In this document: positions 35,576 to 41,600 of the stretch, in pieces
Layout of the letters: every line of letters begins with the position of its first letter
Numbering within the stretch: position 1 is the stretch's first letter
DNA from: Clostridia bacterium
Lineage (GTDB): Bacteria > Bacillota > Clostridia > Oscillospirales > QAMX01
Length of the DNA: 41,600 nt
Direction of reading: 5' to 3'
Assembly: GCA_017532825.1 (NCBI GenBank)
Contig: JAFXIT010000032.1
Span: 1 to 41,600 of the forward strand
The notes under the pieces: generated by a model
What the model was told of the DNA's origin: nothing
The model's input: the letters and a program-made list of their open reading frames with translations, nothing else
Database searches by the model: none
Program-made: the position numbers and the translations under genes

Positions 35576-36504
35576 AGGACGGCGTCAAGACCGTCGCTTT
35601 CCAATCTCGAAGCGTAGAGTCGGGGTATCTCGGAGGTGTTTTTCTTAAAGTGGATATAAAGCTTTTCAAGCAGGTCGACTGCCTTTGTCTCCTCGCCCTT
35701 TGCAACGGGGTTTTTGTATACGCTTTCAAACATATAGTCCCGAAGCTCGCTCATAAGCTTATTTATCTTTTCCGACTGGGCGATGGCAAAGCCGCCCCCG
35801 CTTTGTTCGCCGCTGTTTTGTATAGTGTCAAAAACGAGTGTGTTTATACGCTCGGAGGTGGTCTCACCCAGTTCCTCCCTGAAGATCTTTGGAATATCGT
35901 CCTTGGTCAGTATCCCCGCTCTCAAGGCGTCGTCAATATCGTGGTTTATATAGGCGATGCGGTCGGCAAGACGGACTATCTGCCCCTCGAAGGTATCGGC
36001 AAGCTTCCTGCCGGTGTGGCAGAGCATACCGTCACGCACCTCGCAGGTAAGGTTGAGACCCCTGCCGTCCTTTTCGTAGAGATCGACCACCCTCACGCTG
36101 TTTTCATTGTGGCGGAAGTCAACCCCCGATATGTCCGCCAGCGCACGCTCTCCGGCGTGTCCGAAGGGGGTGTGTCCCAGATCGTGGCCCAGGGCGATAG
36201 CCTCGGTAAGGTCCTCGTTAAGGGCAAGCGCCCTTGCAATGGTACGGCCTATCTGGGAGACCTCAAGGGTGTGGGTAAGCCTCGTGCGGTAGTGGTCACC
36301 GTCGGGCGAGAGAAATACCTGCGTCTTGTGCTTAAGGCGTCTGAAGGCCTTGCAGTGGATTATTCTGTCTCGGTCACGCTGAAACTCGGTACGCATCGGG
36401 CAGGGCTCATCGTAGCGTGCTCTGCCTGCAGAGCTGTCCGAAAAAGCGGCATAGCTGCAAAGAGTCCGCCTTTCCTGGGACTGGGTCCTCTCTCTTACGT
36501 CCAT
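35488..36504 (-). CDS. dgt: dGTPase-like dNTP triphosphohydrolase, HD domain
   Basis: HD-superfamily enzyme of 338 residues that cleaves dNTPs to deoxynucleoside and triphosphate. HD residues are seen in order: RRLKHKTQVF, TRLTHTLEVSQI (His), ALGHDLGHTPFGH (His-Asp) and a later RLADRIAYINHDIDD (Asp). It is first in dgt-dnaG-rpoD-isomerase. ATG 36504 is preceded by GGGGGTGA and sits just behind the hprK terminator. Its TAA falls in the dnaG SD region. Placement beside dnaG ties nucleotide control to replication priming (common in Clostridia). Confidence 0.93.
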   Translation of the reverse strand: MDVRERTQSQERRTLCSYAAFSDSSAGRARYDEPCPMRTEFQRDRDRIIHCKAFRRLKHKTQVFLSPDGDHYRTRLTHTLEVSQIGRTIARALALNEDLTEAIALGHDLGHTPFGHAGERALADISGVDFRHNENSVRVVDLYEKDGRGLNLTCEVRDGMLCHTGRKLADTFEGQIVRLADRIAYINHDIDDALRAGILTKDDIPKIFREELGETTSERINTLVFDTIQNSGEQSGGGFAIAQSEKINKLMSELRDYMFESVYKNPVAKGEETKAVDLLEKLYIHFKKNTSEIPRLYASRLESDGLDAVLCDYISSMTDRYAIEVFKEVFIPKSWHVI

Positions 36505-36518
36505 TCCGTCACCCCCAT

Positions 36519-36548
36519 AAAAAATCCGTGAGAAATGCTCTCACGGAT
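36519..36548 (-). terminator. Terminator of hprK, next to the dgt start
   Basis: A perfect 10-bp stem (36524-36533 with 36539-36548) with a 5-nt loop, then six U on the minus strand. A -10-like TATTAT (36554-36549) touches its 5' arm, so the dgt transcript may begin inside the hairpin. The 68 bp before it, after hprK, are A/T-rich with a doubled AAATTTTTGA. Confidence 0.75.
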
Positions 36549-36616
36549 ATAATACGCCGCAGGAATGTATTTTTCTTCTTTTTTTCAAAAATTTTTCAAA
36601 AATTTCAGCAGACCCT

Positions 36617-37543
36617 TTACTTCATCTTGCTGTCCATTCTCGAGGTAAGCTCCTTGACGGCATCGTAGCCCATGCGCTTGTTGCGGTTGTTCATTGCCGC
36701 AACCTCTATGACCACCGCAAGGTTACGTCCGGGACGGACGGGTACGGTGTGGCAGGGCACCGATATACCCAGTATCTCGGTGGTCTCGCTGTCGCCGCCG
36801 AGGCGGTCGTATATCTTGCCGTCGACCCACTCCTCAAGCTTTATAACGAGGTCTATCTTTTCGGTAAGCTTTATTGCGCCTGCGCCGAATAGGCTCCTCG
36901 CATCGACGATGCCGATGCCTCGAAGCTCGATGAAGTGTCTTATTATCTCGGGCGAGGAGGCAACGAGGGTCTTGTTGGAGACCTTTTTGATCTCGACTGC
37001 GTCGTCGGCGATGAGTCGGTGGCCTCGCTTGATAAGCTCGACGGCCGTCTCGCTCTTACCTACTCCGCTGTTTCCCATCAGAAGTATACCCTCGCCGTAG
37101 ACCTCTATCATGCCGCCGTGTATGGTAAGACGGGGGGCAAGATGCACCTTAAGGGAGGCTATGATGGCCGAAACGGTGCTGGAGGTATCCTCATCGGTGC
37201 GAAGGATGGTGGTGCCGTGCTTCCTTGCCGCCTCGATGCATTCGGGGTAGGGCTCGATGTTTCGTGTGATTATCAGTGCGGGGATCTTGGTAGAAAACAG
37301 CTTTTCGAAGCTTGAAAGACGCCTCTCGGGAGTAAAGCGCTCAAGAAAGGTCGTCTCGACCTTGCCTATTATCTGTATGCGCTCGGGATCGAAGTAGTCG
37401 TAAAAGCCCGCAAGCTGAAGACCGCAGCGGTTGACGTCGTCGGTCTTCAGCAGTCTGTCACGGTAGCCCTCTACCGCAGTTTCCACCTTAAAGCCAAACT
37501 CGTCTATCAGTGCGCCAAGGGCGACGGTATATTCCTTTGCCAT
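36617..37543 (-). CDS. hprK: HPr kinase/phosphorylase
   Basis: Phosphorylates and dephosphorylates the Ser of HPr, controlling carbon catabolite repression in Firmicutes. It has 308 residues. An N-terminal regulatory domain (about 1-130) is followed by the catalytic His in TIHGG (142), P-loop GNSGVGKS (157-164), LIADDAVEI and the signature ELRGIGIVDARSLFG. GAGGTG precedes ATG 37543. It stands between an unknown exported protein gene and dgt, with its own terminator behind. A 9-bp inverted repeat (37574-37601) stands upstream of its start. Confidence 0.97.
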   Translation of the reverse strand: MAKEYTVALGALIDEFGFKVETAVEGYRDRLLKTDDVNRCGLQLAGFYDYFDPERIQIIGKVETTFLERFTPERRLSSFEKLFSTKIPALIITRNIEPYPECIEAARKHGTTILRTDEDTSSTVSAIIASLKVHLAPRLTIHGGMIEVYGEGILLMGNSGVGKSETAVELIKRGHRLIADDAVEIKKVSNKTLVASSPEIIRHFIELRGIGIVDARSLFGAGAIKLTEKIDLVIKLEEWVDGKIYDRLGGDSETTEILGISVPCHTVPVRPGRNLAVVIEVAAMNNRNKRMGYDAVKELTSRMDSKMK

Positions 37544-37573
37544 AAAAACACCTCGTATGTAGTATCAATGACC

Positions 37574-37601
37574 GAAGACCGGCCATAAAAGACCGGTCTT
37601 C
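37574..37601. repeat. Inverted repeat before hprK
   Basis: GAAGACCGG (37574-37582) and CCGGTCTTC (37593-37601) with a 10-nt loop. No U-run follows on the minus strand, so this may be a weak terminator, a processing site or an operator. Confidence 0.5.
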
Positions 37602-37612
37602 AAAATGCGTTA

Positions 37613-38263
37613 TTACTGTGTGACCGAACCGACGGTATAGCTGCCTCGGATCATGATCTTTGCTCCACCCGAGCCTATTACTATGCCGTCACCCTCTGCC
37701 GTGACCAGATATACACGGTTTGCAAGCAGCTTATCGCCGTTTGCAAGCTCTCCGCTGCCTGCGGTAATGTCGACCAGTGCGCTCTGACCCATGCACAGCG
37801 CCGTGACGTTATTGCCGCTGCGCAGAAGTATCTCACAGCCTACCGAGGCGGTGACGAGCTGACCCTCTGCAAGCTCTAAAAGCTTGAAGGTCTCGTTTTC
37901 GCTGGAGGGCTTAACGGTCAGATCGGCTACCTTGTCGGCAATGGCCGTCTTGACAAGCTCGACGAAGGCGGCGTTCTGGGTCAGGTCACCCGTAAAACCG
38001 ACGGCTTCGAGCTTTTTGTCGATCTGCTCAAGGTATTTATCAATACTCTCATCGAGCGAACCGCTGTAATCCTTCACCGCAGCGTCGACAGCCTCGGCGA
38101 TCGCCGCATCGACGGTCGGCTTGAATACCTTTTCAAGATAGTCAAGCGTTACAAGAGGGTCGGTAGCATCGCCGGGAGTCGCCGATATGCCGACGATTAT
38201 GCCGCCTGATACCATAAGTACCACGGCAAGCAGGAGCGCTATGATCCATTTTTTACTGGTCAT
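37613..38263 (-). CDS. Exported protein of unknown function
   Basis: A protein of 216 residues. One N-terminal membrane or signal segment (about 6-27) is followed by a helical stretch (about 40-115, rich in Ala, Asp and Lys: AIAEAVDAAVKD, IDKYLEQIDKKL). A beta-rich C-terminal domain (about 125-216) contains LVTASVGCEILLRSG and GDGIVIGSGGAKIMIRGSY. I do not recognise a named family; the C-terminal part resembles small exported domains common in Clostridia. GGAGG precedes ATG 38263, 21 bp after the MazF-like gene, so the two are probably co-transcribed. Confidence 0.82.
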   Translation of the reverse strand: MTSKKWIIALLLAVVLMVSGGIIVGISATPGDATDPLVTLDYLEKVFKPTVDAAIAEAVDAAVKDYSGSLDESIDKYLEQIDKKLEAVGFTGDLTQNAAFVELVKTAIADKVADLTVKPSSENETFKLLELAEGQLVTASVGCEILLRSGNNVTALCMGQSALVDITAGSGELANGDKLLANRVYLVTAEGDGIVIGSGGAKIMIRGSYTVGSVTQ

Positions 38264-38284
38264 GGTGGGTTCCTCCGGATAATG

Positions 38285-38650
38285 TCATTCGTTTTGGAGA
38301 CCGAAGCTTACCGCAAGGGCATCGTCAATGCGGTCCATTACGTTTCGGTCTATCCTTCCCATACGCTCTCTGAGCCGCCGTTTGTCGATGGTCCGTATCT
38401 GCTCAAGCAGTACCACGGAATTTTTCGACAGACCGCACAGCTTTCCCGCAAGCTCTATATGGGTCGGAAGTCTCGCCTTGTTGATCTGGGATGTTATTGC
38501 CGCCGCTATCACCGTCGGGCTGTGACGGTTTCCCACGTCGTTCTGAACGATAAGTACGGGGCGTATCCCACCCTGCTCACTCCCGACGACGGGGCTGAGG
38601 TCGGCGTAATAAATGTCGCCTCTTCTGACTGTAGTTTCCAATGCACTCAC
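38285..38650 (-). CDS. MazF/NdoA (PemK) family endoribonuclease
   Basis: mRNA-cleaving toxin of the MazF fold, 121 residues from GTG 38650. [30 protein letters not shown] is the family opening, followed by [16 protein letters not shown] and [13 protein letters not shown]. With GGAGAG at about 38656-38651, TTG 38641 is the better spaced start (118 residues). In Bacillus the antitoxin gene sits between alr and ndoA; here the 148-bp gap holds none. It has its own promoter (38774-38802) and a leader with two hairpins. Close to NdoA by sequence; the activity is assumed, not shown. Confidence 0.92.
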   Translation of the reverse strand: MSALETTVRRGDIYYADLSPVVGSEQGGIRPVLIVQNDVGNRHSPTVIAAAITSQINKARLPTHIELAGKLCGLSKNSVVLLEQIRTIDKRRLRERMGRIDRNVMDRIDDALAVSFGLQNE

Positions 38651-38720
38651 TCTCCGACAGGTAAACAGTTGTTTTTGATCTCACAACTATTGTTCCTATG
38701 TGCGGCGTGTTTTAAACGCA

Positions 38721-38740
38721 GGGAAACAAAAAAGTTTCCC
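38721..38740. repeat. Hairpin in the mazF leader
   Basis: GGGAAAC (38721-38727) and GTTTCCC (38734-38740) with a 6-nt loop, downstream of the mazF promoter and the alr stop. There is no U-run behind it. A second small hairpin (AGTTGT/ACAACT) lies about 50 bp further on, near the mazF start. Confidence 0.55.
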
Positions 38741-38773
38741 ACATCATTCTATTCGGACGGTGAGCCTATTGTT

Positions 38774-38802
38774 ATTGTATCATATACTCGGTTATTTTTC
38801 AA
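38774..38802 (-). promoter_or_regulatory. Promoter of the mazF-like gene
   Basis: Minus-strand TTGAAA (38802-38797), 17 bp, TACAAT (38779-38774). The -35 overlaps the alr stop codon, leaving a leader of about 115-120 nt. Confidence 0.6.
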
Positions 38803-39986
38803 GTACCGAGAAGTCCGATATGTGCAAATTCTGCGCTGTTACGGAAATAAACCCTCGGTACACGCCGTCCTACGATGCACAAAAGCTCGTAATTTATACT
38901 TTCGGACAGAGCCGCAAGCTCCTCTATGGGCAATACACCGCCGTTTCTTGAGTCTTTGCCGAAAAGCAGCAGCTCGTCCCCCTTGGCGGCACCAAGGCCG
39001 GTGACGTCTATCATGGCCATATCCATACAGACCCTGCCGACGACCCCTGCTCTTTTTCCCTTGAGCAGTACCTTGCATCGATTTGAAAGCAGACGGCTGT
39101 ACCCGTCGGCATATCCCGCCGCCATGACCGCAATGTCGCAGTCCCTTTCAAGCGAAAAACCTCCGTAGCTGACGGTGTCACCCTTTTTATAGGACTTTAA
39201 CTGTACGATCGTAGACTTCAGCGACATTACCGGCTCAAGCTCTATGCCCGTTGAGGGAAGAAGTCCGCTATTGAGGGCACTGTCGGGCGAAAGGCCGTAA
39301 AGGACGATGCCCGGTCTGACCATATCCAGCGAACGCTCGGGAAAACGCACGGCGGAGGCGGAGTTTGAGCAGTGGCGAAGGGGTATATCAAGGCCTTCGC
39401 AGACCTCTAAAAAGCGTTCAAACTGTTCATTTCCAAGTCGGTCGGGACATTCGTCGGCGGTTGCAAAGTGGGTAAAAATGCCCTCAACGACGATGTTGCT
39501 AAGCCGCATTATCTCCTTGATCTCGGCTCTGACCGCACCTATCTCATTTGCGGTGTGGGCCCGCATACCAAGCCGCCCCATTCCCGTTTCGACCTTTATA
39601 TGCACCCTTTGGGGGTGCTTTGCATACAGCGAGAGCTCTTTTGCGGTGTCGTAGCAGTCGACCGTGGCGGTCAGACCGTAATCGTGAAGTCTGTCAGCCC
39701 AGGCCGCAGGGGTGATACCGAGGATAAGTATCGGCTTTTCAATGCCGCTTCGGCGAAGGCAGATGCCCTCCTCAATGTTTGAAACGGCGAAGGCGTCGCT
39801 TCCCGCCTCGGAGAGAATATGGGCGACCCTGTCGGCACCGTGGCCGTAGGCATCAGCCTTGACCACCGACATTATCTTCGCCGTCGAGGGGACGTGGGCA
39901 CGTATCTGTTTGTAGTTGTTTTCAAGGGCGTCGAGATCTATCTCCGCCCAGGTGCGCCGCAGGTATTCGCTTGCCACTATGCTCAT
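38799..39986 (-). CDS. alr: Alanine racemase
   Basis: PLP enzyme that makes D-alanine for peptidoglycan, 395 residues. The cofactor Lys is K43 in VVKADAYGHG. The barrel ends in the beta domain with SYGGFSLERD and VGRVCMDMAMIDVTG. Its ATG overlaps the stop of the upstream lipoprotein gene (ATGA), and the nnr gene precedes that, so nnr-lipoprotein-alr is one unit. This alr neighbourhood with NAD(P)HX repair and a lipoprotein is common in spore-forming Firmicutes. Confidence 0.96.
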   Translation of the reverse strand: MSIVASEYLRRTWAEIDLDALENNYKQIRAHVPSTAKIMSVVKADAYGHGADRVAHILSEAGSDAFAVSNIEEGICLRRSGIEKPILILGITPAAWADRLHDYGLTATVDCYDTAKELSLYAKHPQRVHIKVETGMGRLGMRAHTANEIGAVRAEIKEIMRLSNIVVEGIFTHFATADECPDRLGNEQFERFLEVCEGLDIPLRHCSNSASAVRFPERSLDMVRPGIVLYGLSPDSALNSGLLPSTGIELEPVMSLKSTIVQLKSYKKGDTVSYGGFSLERDCDIAVMAAGYADGYSRLLSNRCKVLLKGKRAGVVGRVCMDMAMIDVTGLGAAKGDELLLFGKDSRNGGVLPIEELAALSESINYELLCIVGRRVPRVYFRNSAEFAHIGLLGT

Positions 39987-40528
39987 CCCTCTCCGTATAT
40001 AAATTCGACCGTTGCAACGGTCTCTCCCTCTGCCGAGACCTCCGCCCTCAAGGGCTCAAGCTCATCTCCGAACCATACGCAGTAGCAAAGCTCAACCCCG
40101 CCGAGCTCGGAGTAGTATTGGCACATTCCGTCGCTTGAATAGGAGGTAATAAGGCCCCTTTTGAGGGTATCCAGAATGTTTGGAAGTATCCTGATCGGGC
40201 TTATCTTCAGCCCCTTGAGGCTGTCAAGCACCAGCACACGCTCTCCGTAGACGACCTCTGCGGTGTCGGCATCGAGCGTGACCTTCAGTCCCTCAAGCTC
40301 TGTCGGGGACTTTAGGGTAAGACTGCAGCCCTCGGGGCCGTAGTCAAGCGCCATTTCAAAGACGGTCAGATAGTCGCCCGAGTCAAGGGTATATCTGACG
40401 TCGGAGGAAAAGCGCTCCATTTCTCCGTATTTTTGGTTTATCCTGTCGGTAGGGTCGTTGGACGTACAGCCGCAAAAAAGCAGAAGTACGGTCATCATAA
40501 GTGCAAAGCATCTTTTCGCTCCGCACAT
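39983..40528 (-). CDS. Predicted lipoprotein, GerS-like
   Basis: A lipoprotein of 181 residues with signal peptide and lipobox LFCGC (Cys about 21). The mature part has alternating beta-like strands (YTLDSGDYLTVFEMALDYG, VTLDADTAEVVYGERVLVLDSLKG), reminiscent of LolA/YceI-like or GerS-type lipoproteins placed beside alr in spore formers. A role in germination or envelope lipoprotein handling is therefore possible but only inferred from position and fold-like pattern. GGGAGA in the nnr end serves as SD. The overlap with alr is ATGA. Confidence 0.75.
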   Translation of the reverse strand: MCGAKRCFALMMTVLLLFCGCTSNDPTDRINQKYGEMERFSSDVRYTLDSGDYLTVFEMALDYGPEGCSLTLKSPTELEGLKVTLDADTAEVVYGERVLVLDSLKGLKISPIRILPNILDTLKRGLITSYSSDGMCQYYSELGGVELCYCVWFGDELEPLRAEVSAEGETVATVEFIYGEG

Positions 40529-40534
40529 GGATCT

Positions 40535-41600
40535 CTATCTCCCGAGTAGTTTTTTAAACACCTGCGGTATCATACCGAGCATATCGCTTGGGGTCATACC
40601 GACCTCGCCGTACTCTTCTGCCGCCATATCACCCGCAAGACCGTGGACGTACGCCGCCGCAGATGCAGCCGAGAAGGAGTCCATACCTTGGGCAGAAAAG
40701 GCCGCACACAGCCCCGCAAGCAAGTCGCCCGAGCCGCCCCTTGCCATACCCGGGTTGCCCGAGGTATTGATGCAGAGTCTTCCGAATCGGTCGGAAACGA
40801 CGGTGCGGTGACCCTTCCGCAAAAGGGTGGCACCGAGTGCGGCGGCACATTTTGCGGTACGAGCAAGACGATGCTCCGAGTCAAAGGGTATCTGACCGCC
40901 AAACAGCCCTGCAAGCTCCCCGTCGTGGGGTGTCAGTATCGGCGTGCAGGCCGCAAGTGTCAGTAAATCTATATGCCCACGCAGGGCATTTATGCCGTCG
41001 GCATCGAGGATAAGCTGGGTCGGTGCGCTCTTTACAAGCTCCTGCACCACCTCGTCGGTCTCGCCGCCTCTGCCAAGCCCACAGCCAATGAGCATACAAT
41101 CGGCCTTCTGCGCCTTTTCAAGAAGGGTCGGAACTGCCGAAAGGGCAACTGTACCGTCCTCAAGACAGTCAAGCGGGGTGACTATGCACTCGTCAAGCTT
41201 GCAGGCCTCTATTTGGTATATTGAACGGGGAACGCAGAGCTCGACGATGCCAGCTCCTCCCCTTACTGCGGCAGACGCCGCCAGGGCCGCAGCCCCCGTA
41301 TATCCCTCGCTTCCGCAAAGGAGGAGGGCTCTGCCGTAGTGTCCCTTGTGGCTCTCGGGCTCACGTGGCGGGAAAAGCTCACGCAGCATATCTCCGTCGG
41401 CCGAGACGATACCGCCCATCGGCGGCTCAAAGCCGATATCCGCAACGGTCAGTTTCCCCGTATACGAATACCCCGGGTAGAGGAAATGGCAGGGCTTTGG
41501 GGCACAGAATGCAACCGTGGCCGTTGCTCTGACGGCACAGCCAAGCACCCTGCCGCTGTCACACTCCACCCCCGAGGGGATGTCAAGTGCAAGGGTCGGA
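40535..41600 (-). CDS. nnrD: NAD(P)HX repair enzyme (NnrE-NnrD), N-terminal part outside window
   Basis: ADP/ATP-dependent NAD(P)H-hydrate dehydratase of the ribokinase-like fold, which repairs damaged NAD(P)H. The frame is open to the right edge. Its first visible residues, ALDIPSGVECDSG, then FCAPKPCHFLYPGYSYTGKLTVADIGF, are the end of an NnrE (YjeF-N epimerase) domain, so this is the common fused bifunctional form. The dehydratase part carries HKGHYGRALLLCGSEGYTGAA, LDADGINAL, LTPHDGE and GMARGGSGDLLAG, the nucleotide and catalytic region. The stop is TAG, 6 bp before the lipoprotein gene. Confidence 0.94.
   Translation of the reverse strand, partial: PTLALDIPSGVECDSGRVLGCAVRATATVAFCAPKPCHFLYPGYSYTGKLTVADIGFEPPMGGIVSADGDMLRELFPPREPESHKGHYGRALLLCGSEGYTGAAALAASAAVRGGAGIVELCVPRSIYQIEACKLDECIVTPLDCLEDGTVALSAVPTLLEKAQKADCMLIGCGLGRGGETDEVVQELVKSAPTQLILDADGINALRGHIDLLTLAACTPILTPHDGELAGLFGGQIPFDSEHRLARTAKCAAALGATLLRKGHRTVVSDRFGRLCINTSGNPGMARGGSGDLLAGLCAAFSAQGMDSFSAASAAAYVHGLAGDMAAEEYGEVGMTPSDMLGMIPQVFKKLLGR

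Noticed and set aside
37574..37601. Inverted repeat before hprK as a rho-independent terminator
   Set aside because: No run of U follows on the minus strand; kept only as an inverted repeat.

Overview
The window looks like chromosome from an uncultured gut-type member of the Clostridia (Bacillota). The evidence is a SigA-type sigma factor in a dgt-dnaG-rpoD cluster, HPr kinase/phosphorylase, a PdaB-like sporulation deacetylase, class II GalT, a MazF/NdoA toxin near alr, and strong purine-rich ribosome binding sites. Several promoters fit the TTGACA-N17-TATAAT pattern. I see no rRNA, tRNA, CRISPR array, insertion sequence or phage gene. TAG serves as an ordinary stop codon: argC, the MBOAT gene, bioY and the nnr gene all end with it.

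Left part (1-17.3 kb). The 3' part of a Gfo/Idh/MocA oxidoreductase gene and a PdaB-like deacetylase gene read rightward. The Leloir genes galE-galT face them. Next comes a CsoR-type copper-regulated copA interrupted by an in-frame amber codon, then a divergent lipoprotein gene. A small XRE regulator follows, with two palindromic sites flanking a strong outward promoter. The complete operon argG-argH-argC-argJ-argB-argD-argF covers 15.8 to 8.1 kb on the minus strand and encodes arginine synthesis from glutamate; its argJ carries an apparent one-base frameshift at codon 5. A MATE exporter follows.

Middle (17.3-31.7 kb). A 460-bp gap holds an unrecognised reading frame with its own terminator. 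A potABCD polyamine importer comes next; its binding protein carries a C-terminal membrane anchor. Two divergent surface operons follow. On the minus strand gtrA, a polyprenyl-phosphate GT2, yfhO and an SGNH hydrolase form a three-component extracytoplasmic glycosylation set. On the plus strand an MBOAT acyltransferase and two DHHW/AlgJ-like proteins form an O-acetylation set. Together they look like a module that decorates a cell-surface polymer.

Right part (31.1-41.6 kb, all minus strand). bioY has a very compact terminator/promoter/SD element. dgt-dnaG-rpoD continues into a TIM-barrel isomerase gene. hprK, an unknown exported protein and a MazF-like toxin without a visible antitoxin come next. 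The last group is nnr(E)D, a lipoprotein and alr, with nnr cut by the right edge.

Three genes have anomalies at or near their 5' ends: the copA nonsense codon, the argJ frameshift, and dnaG lacking a convincing start codon. Each is a single-base matter that should be checked against reads before biological conclusions are drawn.
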